Below, one piece after another: positions 37,250-46,451 of a DNA stretch of 64,000 nucleotides. Position 1 is the first letter of the stretch, and every line of letters begins with the position of its first letter. Below the pieces are notes generated by a model, which was not told where the DNA came from, searched no databases, and was given only the letters and a program-made list of their open reading frames with translations. The DNA is from an uncultured Bacteroidales bacterium (GTDB lineage Bacteria; Bacteroidota; Bacteroidia; Bacteroidales; Bacteroidaceae): contig CAMAFY010000012.1 in assembly GCA_945833885.1 (NCBI GenBank), positions 1 through 64,000 on the forward strand. Reading direction: 5' to 3'. The position numbers were made by a program, and so were the translations under genes.

Positions 37250-38332
37250 ATGTCAGATTCTACATTGCGCGGTTTTGCGGCTTGCGGATGCGGCCGTAGC
37301 AACCAGCAACTCAATACTTATGATTATTTGAGCGATGTTCCCGGCAACAATGAGACGACAGATCTCGTTGAAGTGCAGTTCAAGAACACGCGCAAAGGCT
37401 ATTATCGCAACGAGAATGGTCTGGACCTTGTGAAGGGCGACATTGTGGCTGTCGAGGCCAATCCCGGTCACGACATCGGCACAGTCACACTTACCGGCAG
37501 TCTTGTGCCGTTGCAGATGAAGAAAGCCTGCCTGAAACCCGGCACGGAAATCCGCCGTGTCTATCGGAAGGCCCGTCCTGTCGACATCGAAAAGTGGCAT
37601 GAGGCACAGGGACGTGAGGTGGCGACCATGATACAGAGCCGCCAAATCGCCAAGGAACTCCAACTCGACATGAAGATCGGTGATGTGGAATACCAGGGCG
37701 ATTGCAACAAGGCGATATTCTATTATATCGCGGATGCCCGCGTCGACTTCCGCAAACTCATCAAGGTTCTTGCCGAAACGTTCCATGTACGCATTGAGAT
37801 GAAGCAGATCGGTGCCCGCCAGGAGGCCGGACGCATCGGAGGAATCGGACCCTGCGGACGCGAATTGTGCTGCGCGACCTGGATGAAAGTCTTCACGAGT
37901 GTCAACACCGGCGCGGCACGCTTCCAGGACATCAGTCCCAATCCTCAGAAACTTGCCGGCCAATGTGCCAAACTCAAGTGCTGCTTGAACTATGAATTGC
38001 CCACCTATATGGAGGCAAGCAAGAAGATGCCTGAGCGGAATGTGCATCTCGAGACCGCCGATGCCACCTACTATTTCTTCAAAGGCGACATCCTCGGTGG
38101 CGTTGTCACCTATTCCACCGACCGCCGTTTGGCAGCCAATCTTGAGACCATCACCGCCGAACGCGCCCGTGAAATCATCGCCATGAACCGCAACGGCGAG
38201 AAGCCGCTCAGCCTGAGTGTCGAGGAAAAGTCCGAGCCCGAGCGTCCGGTGGACCTTGCCGAGCAGGACGAACTTACACGTTTCGACAAGAGCAAGAAGC
38301 GCAAACGCCGCAAAAAGCCCGGCAAGGCATAA
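37250..38332 (+). CDS. ricT: PSP1-domain protein, RicT/YaaT homologue
   Basis: A 360-aa cytosolic protein. The PSP1 core (VEVQFKNTRKGYYRN to RIEMKQIGARQEAGRIGGIGPCGRELCCATWM) is followed by a second Cys cluster, GQCAKLKCCLNYE. In Bacillus, RicT works in the RicAFT complex, which carries Fe-S clusters and promotes RNase Y-dependent mRNA processing. The Bacteroidetes form has a C-terminal extension ending in a Lys/Arg-rich tail (KSKKRKRRKKPGKA) that may bind RNA. The gldH gene follows after 4 bp, an arrangement conserved in Bacteroidales. Confidence 0.92.
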   Translation: MSDSTLRGFAACGCGRSNQQLNTYDYLSDVPGNNETTDLVEVQFKNTRKGYYRNENGLDLVKGDIVAVEANPGHDIGTVTLTGSLVPLQMKKACLKPGTEIRRVYRKARPVDIEKWHEAQGREVATMIQSRQIAKELQLDMKIGDVEYQGDCNKAIFYYIADARVDFRKLIKVLAETFHVRIEMKQIGARQEAGRIGGIGPCGRELCCATWMKVFTSVNTGAARFQDISPNPQKLAGQCAKLKCCLNYELPTYMEASKKMPERNVHLETADATYYFFKGDILGGVVTYSTDRRLAANLETITAERAREIIAMNRNGEKPLSLSVEEKSEPERPVDLAEQDELTRFDKSKKRKRRKKPGKA

Positions 38333-38336
38333 GCCT

Positions 38337-38807
38337 ATGAATCCGCAACGTCTCCTGACTTCACTCCTCTTCCTCCTCCTCTTCGCGGCATGTTCCACCG
38401 ACCAGTCCCGCATGGTTGCCTATGAACCTGTGGACGCTTACAGTTGGGATGCCGCGGAACGCCTGGAATTTGTCCTCGGACCGGTCGTCGATGCCGGTGA
38501 TTACGACCTGACGCTCCATGTCCGCACCACCACGGCGGCGGCCTTTCCCTTCAAAACGCTGTACATCGAGGTGCGGCAGCAGTGGAATGCCTCGAACATC
38601 ACCGTGGTAGACACCGTCCCGTGCGGTTTCCAGCAGGAAGAGCGCCGTGCTTCCGGCATTTCCATACACCAGTATGCCTTCCCGTTTGCCCGTCATCGTT
38701 GCCAGCCCTCCGACAGTGTACGCCTGACCCTCCGTCATCTCATGCGCCAGGAGGAGATTACCGGCATCGACAATGTGGGCGTCTCCCTCTCTCCAGTCGG
38801 CGAATAG
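38337..38807 (+). CDS. gldH: Gliding-motility/secretion lipoprotein GldH
   Basis: Start at MNPQRLLTSLLFLLLFAACS (38337), a lipoprotein signal with Cys20; 156 aa. The body (RLEFVLGPVVDAGDYDLTLHVRTTTAAAFPFKTLYIEVRQ) fits the GldH family, needed for gliding and type IX-linked surface traits in flavobacteria. Non-gliding Bacteroidales keep it with an unclear role. It is translationally close to ricT, only 4 bp separating them. Confidence 0.87.
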   Translation: MNPQRLLTSLLFLLLFAACSTDQSRMVAYEPVDAYSWDAAERLEFVLGPVVDAGDYDLTLHVRTTTAAAFPFKTLYIEVRQQWNASNITVVDTVPCGFQQEERRASGISIHQYAFPFARHRCQPSDSVRLTLRHLMRQEEITGIDNVGVSLSPVGE

Positions 38808-39030
38808 GGGCGTAGCCTTTTGGCAATCCTCCCGCCGGCACTCCCCGAACAGGATGTGGGTTTCCCATCATAGTAAAAGGATTCTCCGTAGGAAAAGGAT
38901 GAAACCTTTGACCTCCGCGAGAGGAATTCCTGTACGAAACAGAAGAGGGCCCTGCGCAAACAGGGAAGAATTTCCGTCCGATGGGGCATAGCGACTCCTT
39001 TTTGACGGCATATACTTCAGCCTACCCAAC

Positions 39031-39747
39031 ATGAAGAATACCAGCATGCTCCGGTTGCTCACCATCCTTTTCGGCCTTATGGTCGCACTTTCGATGGCGG
39101 CACAGAAGCGAAAGATACAGAATAAACCCTTCATCGACACCCGACGGTGGCACTATGGCTTCAACATAGGCTTCCATGATCAGGGGCTGAACCTTGTCGG
39201 CAACGGTTACGTCGACGAGGCCGGCAACCAGTGGGTGTCGGACTGCGACCGTCAGAACTTCGGCTTCAGCGTCGGAGTCCTCGGCAGTCTCAAACTCCAT
39301 GACTATATAGATATGCGCATCAATCCCGGTCTTAACTTCGGGTCGAAGCACATTCAGTATATCAATCTCCTCGACGGCTCGCGACAGAGTCAGGACATGA
39401 AGTCGACATACATTGCAGTTCCCGTCGATTTCAAGTTCTGTGCCCGCCGTTTCAACAACTACCGGCCCTACGCTCTTGCGGGTGCGATGATGCAATATGA
39501 CCTGACTTCATCCAAGCACACCAAACTCCGCACCAAACCGTTGCAGACCTTTCTTGAAGTAGGATTGGGATGCGACCTCTATATGCCCTTCTTTAAACTC
39601 ATTCCGGAAATAAAGTTCTGTTTCGGATTGGGCAACATCCTCAAAAAGAACCGCAACGACCTCACCGACCCTTCGCAGATGATCTTCACCCAAAGTGTCG
39701 ACCGTGCCACGGCGAACATGGTTGTCGTCAACTTCTATTTCGAATGA
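39031..39747 (+). CDS. porT: PorT-like outer-membrane beta-barrel protein
   Basis: A 238-aa protein with a signal peptide (MLRLLTILFGLMVALSMAAQ, preceded by five residues) and an eight-strand barrel of the PorT family (RWHYGFNIGFHDQGLNLVG..FGFSVGVLGSLKLHDYIDMRINPGLNFGSKH; end ATANMVVVNFYFE). PorT was first described as needed for gingipain secretion by the type IX system in Porphyromonas. It follows ricT-gldH at 224 bp. The symbol reflects family membership; true PorT orthology was not tested. Confidence 0.82.
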   Translation: MKNTSMLRLLTILFGLMVALSMAAQKRKIQNKPFIDTRRWHYGFNIGFHDQGLNLVGNGYVDEAGNQWVSDCDRQNFGFSVGVLGSLKLHDYIDMRINPGLNFGSKHIQYINLLDGSRQSQDMKSTYIAVPVDFKFCARRFNNYRPYALAGAMMQYDLTSSKHTKLRTKPLQTFLEVGLGCDLYMPFFKLIPEIKFCFGLGNILKKNRNDLTDPSQMIFTQSVDRATANMVVVNFYFE

Positions 39748-39801
39748 TTTTCCTTTCCTGTCCGGTCAAAAATACAGCCGGCGGACAGAAAATAAGTGAA
39801 C

Positions 39802-39850
39802 AAGTGCAAAAAAACGTCACGGGAATGGCGTTTTTTTGCACTTTTTTTGT
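39802..39850 (+). terminator. Terminator after the porT-like gene
   Basis: A perfect 15-bp A/T-rich stem (AAGTGCAAAAAAACG / CGTTTTTTTGCACTT) with a 12-nt loop and a trailing T-run. A TAATTTTG box at 39850 right after it may start transcription toward the next gene. Confidence 0.85.
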
Positions 39851-40051
39851 AATTTTGGTGCCGTGTTTCTGTGCTGTTGAAGAATGGAAAGGCCGGAAAC
39901 TTATTTCTACGTTTTCAGATGGGCGCATAAGCCGGATTTGCCGAAAAGAGGAAAAAAGACTGCAAAACGTAACCCACAAAACAACAAAATAGATTAGCAG
40001 CGGTAAATGATTACCCCTACACCTTCAGTAATTCCATAATAAACTTTTTGT

Positions 40052-40927
40052 ATGATAAAGCGTTATTACCTGTTTTTCATTGCTGCGGCCCTGTCGTTCC
40101 TTCCTGCCGCCGCACAGTATGTCGACCCTAATGAGGAGGACGTGATTGTTGATACCCTTGAACTCCAGACGCCTTTAACCGACACCGTCTATGTTGAGAA
40201 GAAGGAAACAAAGAAGTCTTATGCCGCGTCAAACAACCGTTGGCAACGCAAGAAATACTGGAACTTCGGATATTCTACACCCAGTGTGGAACGCACGGAC
40301 GATGAGACAATGGACTGGGAAACTGATTTCTCCGTTACCTTTCAGCGCGGACGCACGGCGAACTTCCCCAGAAATCCCATCGCCGGGATGTTGAAGATTG
40401 GCATTGACTATAGTTTTATGGACATCACCTATTCAAAACTTAAGTTGAAGTCCATAGGTGACGCTGGTTTTAACAACACAGATGCCGTGCCCGAAACTCC
40501 CACATCCTCCGATGGTTTCGACGAAATCGTCAGCGAAGACCCCAGCGGTTCCGTACTTGGTGCCCTCGGTTTGGACTTAGGCATGCACAAATTCGATTAT
40601 ACGATACACGTTGGTCCGAGGTTTACGGTCAATCCCGTTGACCATCTCATGGTTTCTGCCTATTTCCATGGTGGTCCTGCCGTATCTGGAGTTTATGAGA
40701 ACGATGAATTCTCCTTGGGCTACGGCTATATCCTTTCCGCCGGTTTGAACATTTCGTACAAACTCATTGGCATCGGTGTCGAGGGTGTTTGGGGAAGTGT
40801 CAAGTACAAGCAACTTGACTTTGAAGAATTTGATATGGAAAATCTCTCGGTCAGCAACCTTTTCTCTGACGAAACCTTCAAACTCAAGCAGAAAGGTCCG
40901 AGATTCTATATCTCCCTGCGCTTCTAA
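40052..40927 (+). CDS. Secreted, probably outer-membrane protein of unknown function
   Basis: A 291-aa protein with signal peptide MIKRYYLFFIAAALSFLPAAAQ, an acidic spacer (DPNEEDVIVDTLELQTPLTDT) and then barrel-like strands (FSVTFQRGRTANFPRNPIAGMLKIGIDYSFMDITYSKL, FSLGYGYILSAGLNISYKLIGIGVEGVWG) ending GPRFYISLRF. No named family was recognised. It is followed after 34 bp by a lipoprotein gene of similar AT-rich composition, likely cotranscribed. Confidence 0.72.
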   Translation: MIKRYYLFFIAAALSFLPAAAQYVDPNEEDVIVDTLELQTPLTDTVYVEKKETKKSYAASNNRWQRKKYWNFGYSTPSVERTDDETMDWETDFSVTFQRGRTANFPRNPIAGMLKIGIDYSFMDITYSKLKLKSIGDAGFNNTDAVPETPTSSDGFDEIVSEDPSGSVLGALGLDLGMHKFDYTIHVGPRFTVNPVDHLMVSAYFHGGPAVSGVYENDEFSLGYGYILSAGLNISYKLIGIGVEGVWGSVKYKQLDFEEFDMENLSVSNLFSDETFKLKQKGPRFYISLRF

Positions 40928-40961
40928 TAATTTTTCAATAATCCGATAACCTGATTAAATT

Positions 40962-41972
40962 GTGAAGTCATATTTCTTTCAAATTGCCATGTGTGTGGTG
41001 CTTTGTATGGGTATGCTTGCCTGTACTTCCGATGATGAAGAGAATGCCAGTATGCAAATTCCCGACGGTGCTCTGCCTTCCGGGACTTTGATTCCTAATA
41101 GTCTTCCAGACGAACCCTATGCTTCTGACGCCATAAGCATAAAAGTTGTGGATGGCTATGATGCGCCTTTCACTTATCTTGAACTGTTGGGCGATGGCCA
41201 TTATCTCCTCTCTTATTATGATTATTATTATAGTCAGAGCCGTGATGTCCGTGGAGAAAATGCTCAGAGTTACATTCTTCGTAAGTCTACTTCAGCAAAC
41301 TGTCAGAATCCTCTTTCCAGAGTCTCACAGACCAACAACGGTTTGGAATACGGAAAATACGAGGTTACTGGAGAGAAAGTTTATATCCTTGAAAACGGTT
41401 ATGAGGTGGATCTTGGCGAAATTTCCAATGCAGGAACACTCCGTTATAGGAATCCCAATGGTACGACATGGTCAACTGTTTACGTAGATGCCACGAAAAC
41501 AAACCCTGACGAAGCCACTCGCAGCCTCTGTCATGGGTGGAATCTTAATAGTTTTGAGTGTTGGATATACCTAAACAATTATTATCTCGCCCATGGAAAG
41601 CAGGTGATATCGAATGGTAAATGTGTGAATTATTTCAAGGTCCTCGGCAACGATTTGTTCGATATCTCCGAAGAGGAGTACCTCGGTGATGAGAGTACGG
41701 TGGCTTATTATGTGTATTTCGGCACGAACGGTGTCTATATCTGCTATTTCCTGGACGGATCTATTGATTTCCGAAACTGGCGTTGGAGAAGTGCTGAAGA
41801 GGGTATTATCGAGTACTACGACTATGATGGCAGTGCAGGATTTACGTATGGAGGTTTTGCTTCCGTTCGTTTCGCTGGCAGTCAGATGCGCATTTACGAG
41901 GACTATACTGAGTATGATGACGCTTGTACAGCTCGTCTAATAGCCGTCAACACCTTAACAGTGGATCGTTAA
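40962..41972 (+). CDS. Lipoprotein of unknown function
   Basis: Starts with GTG. The 336-aa product has a lipobox ending at Cys21 (VVLCMGMLACTS) and a Tyr/Asp/Asn-rich body with short repeats such as YDYYYSQ and YYDYDGSAGFTYGGFA. I recognise no domain. The gene is visibly richer in A/T and uses codons (TAT, AAT, GAT) avoided by most neighbours, so it may be acquired or weakly expressed. It is probably a surface or periplasmic lipoprotein paired with the upstream barrel. Confidence 0.72.
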   Translation: MKSYFFQIAMCVVLCMGMLACTSDDEENASMQIPDGALPSGTLIPNSLPDEPYASDAISIKVVDGYDAPFTYLELLGDGHYLLSYYDYYYSQSRDVRGENAQSYILRKSTSANCQNPLSRVSQTNNGLEYGKYEVTGEKVYILENGYEVDLGEISNAGTLRYRNPNGTTWSTVYVDATKTNPDEATRSLCHGWNLNSFECWIYLNNYYLAHGKQVISNGKCVNYFKVLGNDLFDISEEEYLGDESTVAYYVYFGTNGVYICYFLDGSIDFRNWRWRSAEEGIIEYYDYDGSAGFTYGGFASVRFAGSQMRIYEDYTEYDDACTARLIAVNTLTVDR

Positions 41973-41984
41973 GAAATGTCATAG

Positions 41985-42019
41985 ACCATGTTTCTGACAG
42001 GTGTCGGAAGCATGGTTTT
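41985..42019 (+). terminator. Weak terminator-like hairpin
   Basis: ACCATGTTTC and GAAGCATGGT pair with one mismatch around a 12-nt loop and are followed by TTTC. It lies 12 bp after the lipoprotein stop. Confidence 0.5.
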
Positions 42020-42206
42020 CTGTAATTTGACGTATTCCCTCTAAACTTTTTCTGGCAGCAATGTTGGATTTCTCGCTTACATGTGCGAAGTTTCTCCGTC
42101 CAGTTCCTTTTTGACATCATATTGTTTTGCGTAAACATGATGTGTGGACTGTTGGGAATTTCCGTTCCATTCTTCTTGATTTAATTGCCCCATCCCCGCA
42201 TTCCCC

Positions 42207-43115
42207 ATGAAACGAATCCTTCTTCTTCTCCTTATGCTGCTCGTCAATGGTGCGGCACTTACGGCATCGGCCTTTACGGAGTCCGACTTCGTGGTGGTCA
42301 ATGGTGCGCACCGTCTGCCCGGCACCCTTTGCCTTCCCGACGGCGATGTCCGTGCCATGGTCGTCTTTGTCCATGGCAGCGGACCCCAGGACCGCGATGA
42401 GACGCTGGGTCCCAACCGCTTTTTCGCCTCCCTTGCCCACGCCTTTGCCGCTGAGGGCATTGCATCGTTGCGCTACGACAAGCGCACTTTTGTGGAGAAA
42501 CGTGCCGGCGAGGGATTCACCTACCGCGAAGAAAGCGTCGACGATGCCGTGTGTGCCGCACGCCTTCTCCACGATGCCGGATACCGGGACATCTACATTG
42601 CCGGCCACAGTCTGGGCGGACATCTTGTGCCGCTTATCATGGATGATGCCCGGGAGTGGGCCGCAGGTGCCGTCATTCTGTCGGGAAACGCCTTCACTTT
42701 GGTGGAATGTATCCGCACGCAAGTGAAGTATCTCGGTAAGCAGCAGGGACTTAGCGATGCCCTTATCCAAAGCAGCATCGACCGTATGCTGGCGGCGCTC
42801 CCCGAATCGTACGTCACTTTCGACCGCGAGTACAATGCTGTGCAGACGGCGGCGCGGGTGTTGAAGGACAATCCCCGGCAACGTTGGATGGTCGTTCAGG
42901 GCGGTCACGACTATCAAGTCACGTTTGCCGACTATTCGCAGTGGGTGATGACCCTCGGAAAACGCGCCACTTTCCACTACGCTCCCACGCTCGACCACAT
43001 CCTGCGTCCGCTGCCCGCCATGGCCACTCCCAACGATTATGCGCAGGAGGGTGAGGTGTCGGCGGAGGCGATTGCCGCCATCACCGCCTTCATCCTTGCG
43101 GAACCTGCCGAATAG
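42207..43115 (+). CDS. Exported alpha/beta hydrolase
   Basis: A 302-aa protein with signal peptide MKRILLLLLMLLVNGAALTASA. The oxyanion loop HGSGPQDRDETLGPN, nucleophile elbow GHSLGG, acid in GGHDYQV and His in LDHIL give a complete catalytic triad. The HGSGPQDRDE signature belongs to a broad esterase/peptidase-like group; substrate is unknown. It stands alone, followed by a good terminator. Confidence 0.87.
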   Translation: MKRILLLLLMLLVNGAALTASAFTESDFVVVNGAHRLPGTLCLPDGDVRAMVVFVHGSGPQDRDETLGPNRFFASLAHAFAAEGIASLRYDKRTFVEKRAGEGFTYREESVDDAVCAARLLHDAGYRDIYIAGHSLGGHLVPLIMDDAREWAAGAVILSGNAFTLVECIRTQVKYLGKQQGLSDALIQSSIDRMLAALPESYVTFDREYNAVQTAARVLKDNPRQRWMVVQGGHDYQVTFADYSQWVMTLGKRATFHYAPTLDHILRPLPAMATPNDYAQEGEVSAEAIAAITAFILAEPAE

Positions 43116-43250
43116 GTGCGGAGCATCCTGCGGGATGCCGCGCGTTTTCGCCTGCCGGCCATTGTGCCTGCCGCTGTGAAGAACGGAACATCGGCGGTAC
43201 AGCGCGGAACATCGGCGGTGCGGAACCTGATCAGGAATGAGAAAACGACA

Positions 43251-43295
43251 AAAACCGGAAACCATGTCTTTGGGATGGTTTCCGGTTTTCTTTTG
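43251..43295 (+). terminator. Terminator after the alpha/beta hydrolase gene
   Basis: A perfect 15-bp stem AAAACCGGAAACCAT / ATGGTTTCCGGTTTT with a 9-nt loop and a C TTTT tail. Confidence 0.85.
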
Positions 43296-43376
43296 TGGAT
43301 GGAGCAAGGTCTGTCCGAATGCTTTTGCGGCAGTGTTTGCAGGCCCTTGCGGACGGGTTGGAGGATGGTCGGTGAA

Positions 43377-43464
43377 AGTGCCGCATTTCGCGATGGAAAG
43401 TGCGGAACTTTTGGCCTGGAAGTGCGGAACTTTCTGTCGTGAAGTGCCGCGGTTTCTGCAGGCG
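43377..43464. repeat. 22-bp degenerate tandem array, 4 units
   Basis: Units at 43377, 43399, 43421 and 43443 start AGTGCGGAAC or AGTGCCGC and end GGAA or GTGA. Exact 22-bp steps. This is the AAAGTGCGGAACTTT motif family. The rest of the 43116-43839 gap shows no gene; ORFs across it on both strands read through the array and the hairpin. Confidence 0.8.
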
Positions 43465-43839
43465 TCTTCCGTGTGCTTTACGGACGTCCGCCGCCTTCTC
43501 CGTCGCCGGTGGCGCGTGTGCCGTTGCCGTAGTGCGGCGTTTGGCGTTAGATGGTATGGAATCGGGGGGCAGACGGTAACGGAAGAAAGGCGACCGTGTG
43601 CGTGTCCTTTATCCCGCAACCATGTGTGTCAGATAAGTGTACAAACTGAGTTTCACTTAAAAACGCCGTTGTTTTCGGGCGGTTTTTGTTCCTTTCGTTA
43701 TCACCTTCTTGGGTGGATTCCATCCATTACCGGTGTAAATCCTTATGCTGTGTTCGGATTACGCCATGCTGCCATTCCGCCTGTTCACGCCTGGAGACAA
43801 GCACTGAATCCGGACAAGGACAATTGAAGGCCCCTGTTT

Positions 43840-46074
43840 TTACAGCCCTTCGGGGTTCCCCTCCTTGTTGTCGTTTTCAGTCTCCGCCGTTTCTCCGTCC
43901 GGTTGGGCGGCAGGCATGGAGGTGCCTTGCTGCATTCCCTGCGGGTTCTTCGGACCTTTCCACACCCAGTTGTTGCTGCTGAAAAGTTTTTTGCGGTGTG
44001 CGGGCGCCGGATTCTCGTCTTTCGGCTGTTCCTGCCCCCCCTGTTCGCCCCGGTTGAGTTCGGGGTAGGCGATGCGGGTGTGGTAGATGGTCTTGAGTGA
44101 ATCGGTGAAGACGTGTTTTGCATCCGAAATGTCCTTGAAGGTAATGGGGCATTCCTTGAAATATCCTTCGGCCTGCTGGCTGTCGATGATGCGGTTGACG
44201 AGTGCCGAAATGCTCTCCTCGTTGTATTCTTTCAGCGACCTGCTGGCGGCTTCCACGGCATCCGCCATCATCAGTATGGCCTGTTCGCGGGTGAAAGGAT
44301 TGCGTCCGGGATAGGTGAAGTCCTCCTTGTTGACGTTCTCCTCGCCCAGTTTGTTGCAACTTTGTATGTAGAAGTAGCGCGCCATTCCCGTGCCGTGGTG
44401 CGTAAGGATGAAGTCGCGGATGATTTTCGGCAACTGTTCGCGTTCCGCCATTTTGAGACCTTCGGTGACATGTCCGATGATGATGGCCGCCGAACTCTTC
44501 TCTGGTATCATGTCGTGCGGGTTGACGTCGGTCTGGTTCTCCGTGAAAAATGCCGGACGGCTGAGTTTTCCGATATCGTGATATAGGGCTCCCGTACGTA
44601 CAAGTTGCACCTTCGCACCGATTTTGTCCGCCACTTCGGCTGCCAGATTCGCCACCTGCATGCTGTGGATGAACGTGCCTTGAGCCTCTTTCGACATACG
44701 TCGGAGGATGCGGGAATTGGTGTTTGAGAGTTCAATGAGCGTCACTGTCGAGGTGAAACCGAAGATGCGTTCGATGAGATAGAGGAGGGGATAGGCCGAA
44801 AGGAGCGCCACTCCGTTGAAGGCGATGTGGGTGTAGAGGCGCTTGTTCAGGCTGTTGAGGCTCACGCCCTGCGACAGTTCGTAGCACAAACCCATGGCAC
44901 ACATGGCAGCGGTGACGTAGGCTGCCGTACGGAAGAGTTGCTGTCGCTCCGTCAGGTCGCGGAGGCTGTAGATGGCAACTATGCCGCCTACCATCTCAAT
45001 CAGCACGAACTGGTAGCACGTGACCAGGGGAATGCTGGCGATGAGTACCAGCACGGTGTGTACCATAAATGCCGTGCGCGTGTCCATAAAGATGCGCACA
45101 AAGATGGCCGCCATGGCGAAGGGGATGAGGTAGACCGTGAGGAGATTGAAGCGCAACATCAGACAACTGATGACGCAAAAGAAGGTGATGACGCAGAAAA
45201 GCAGGCAGATGCTCTGGAAACTTGAGAAGAGATCGCGGCGGAAAAGGTTGAGGTAGGTCAGCAGAAGTGCAAAGAGGATGATGACCATACCGCCCTGTCC
45301 GGCCATCAACCGCCGTGCCTGGCTCGCCGACTGCGAGGAATTCTGCTCCACTTCGTCGCGGAACGAATCGAGTTTTGCCTTCTTCACCGAGTCGACACGC
45401 TCGGCACGGTCAATGATAAGTTCGCCCTGCTCGACGTAACCATCGGTGGTGGCGACGGAAGCCAGGATGTTTTCGCGTGCCTCACGCGTCTTCAGACTGT
45501 CGTAAATGATGTTCGCTTCGAGGTATTCATTCAGACTTAACTTCGCCATAATCTCGCGCGAATAGGTCTCCGACTCGTTCTCCATGAGGTATTGGTAGGC
45601 GGTTCGCGTGGAGAAGATCTCGCCGATGGCATGCGTTGTGGCGGTCTTGTCGTTGATGATGCTCACGTGTGTCGTCTTGTCGCGTTGCATCCGCTTGTAA
45701 TCCTCCGGCGTTACCACACCCTGGGCATAGACCTGTTGCAGGAGTTCCACGGCATGGTTGTAGTAGGAGTAGGGGACATCCTTGAAGCGTCCCTCGGCAT
45801 AATCGCTGCGGAAGTTCCGTACCATCTGCATGCCGATGGCGGGTGCGGCGTTGAAATATGGCGTCAATTCCTCCAAAGCCTTGGCACGTTCCATACGAAG
45901 TTTCGACTCCGGCTTCTTCACAGGAAAGGCGAATTTGGCGATAAGTGGGTCATAACGCCACGGCTGGCCCTGACTATAATCATAGTTGAAGGCCTCCTTT
46001 TCCTGAGGAAGTGCCCAAAGAATCAGCACAAGACTGGTGAGGATGCAGAGAATGTAGCGGATTTTATCTTTCAT
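43840..46074 (-). CDS. 7TM-HD family membrane phosphohydrolase (PgpH-like)
   Basis: The ORF extends 121 codons too far; the start is MKDKIRYILCILTSLVLILWALP (46074), giving 744 aa. Layout: one N-terminal helix, a long extracytoplasmic 7TMR-HDED-type domain, seven membrane helices (GGMVIILFALLLTYLNLFRR onward) and a cytosolic HD domain with ALYHDIGKL, ILTHHGT and MADAVEAASR. In Listeria, PgpH of this class hydrolyses c-di-AMP, so the same reaction is plausible here. The last 60 residues are a low-complexity Glu/Pro/Gln tail. Promoters diverge between it and ompH. Confidence 0.9.
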   Translation of the reverse strand: MKDKIRYILCILTSLVLILWALPQEKEAFNYDYSQGQPWRYDPLIAKFAFPVKKPESKLRMERAKALEELTPYFNAAPAIGMQMVRNFRSDYAEGRFKDVPYSYYNHAVELLQQVYAQGVVTPEDYKRMQRDKTTHVSIINDKTATTHAIGEIFSTRTAYQYLMENESETYSREIMAKLSLNEYLEANIIYDSLKTREARENILASVATTDGYVEQGELIIDRAERVDSVKKAKLDSFRDEVEQNSSQSASQARRLMAGQGGMVIILFALLLTYLNLFRRDLFSSFQSICLLFCVITFFCVISCLMLRFNLLTVYLIPFAMAAIFVRIFMDTRTAFMVHTVLVLIASIPLVTCYQFVLIEMVGGIVAIYSLRDLTERQQLFRTAAYVTAAMCAMGLCYELSQGVSLNSLNKRLYTHIAFNGVALLSAYPLLYLIERIFGFTSTVTLIELSNTNSRILRRMSKEAQGTFIHSMQVANLAAEVADKIGAKVQLVRTGALYHDIGKLSRPAFFTENQTDVNPHDMIPEKSSAAIIIGHVTEGLKMAEREQLPKIIRDFILTHHGTGMARYFYIQSCNKLGEENVNKEDFTYPGRNPFTREQAILMMADAVEAASRSLKEYNEESISALVNRIIDSQQAEGYFKECPITFKDISDAKHVFTDSLKTIYHTRIAYPELNRGEQGGQEQPKDENPAPAHRKKLFSSNNWVWKGPKNPQGMQQGTSMPAAQPDGETAETENDNKEGNPEGL

Positions 46075-46281
46075 GGTTCGGGGGGGATGGCGGATGATGG
46101 TGGGTAGAGGCATGGAAAACCTCCCTGCCGCGGCAGGTGAGGTGTGGTGCGGGAGCCTGCGGGGTGCGGCGTTTCCCCTCCTCCGCCACGGCATTGTCAG
46201 GTGGAGGGAGGGCAGGAAAACGGGCGGAAGGCCAAGGGACGAATCCCGTAATAAACGATAAGTGCTATATGCAAGTTGGTG

Positions 46282-46313
46282 CGAATTTACGGCAAAAACC
46301 ATCATTCTCCAAA
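46282..46313 (-). promoter_or_regulatory. Promoter for the 7TM-HD gene
   Basis: On the minus strand TTTG, 20 nt, TAAATTCG, one base off consensus. It diverges from the ompH promoter and leaves a leader of about 200 nt. Confidence 0.55.
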
Positions 46314-46329
46314 TTTTGCACGGCAAAAC

Positions 46330-46360
46330 TTGGCGGTATGACGGAAAGTCTGTAATTTTG
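46330..46360 (+). promoter_or_regulatory. Promoter for ompH-murI
   Basis: TTG, 20 nt, TAATTTTG, with the predicted start about 85 nt before the ompH ATG. Confidence 0.68.
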
Positions 46361-46451
46361 CCGCAATATAAAGCATCGCTTTGCCAATGTGTAAACGGGG
46401 AAAATACCACGGAATACCATACGGCAGCGGGCATCACGAACCCTTTAGGCC

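Noticed and set aside
42117-43619. 500-aa minus-strand ORF spanning the alpha/beta hydrolase gene, a terminator and an array
   Set aside because: It crosses a perfect terminator hairpin and a 22-bp repeat array and has no recognisable domain; the plus strand holds a complete hydrolase.
43237-43827. ORFs reading through repeat arrays as repeat proteins (also 30749-31039, 59098-59355, 52088-52330)
   Set aside because: A 22-bp step is not a multiple of three, so the frame rotates between units; the resemblance to repeated peptides such as KCGTF is a by-product. None has a plausible start or signal.
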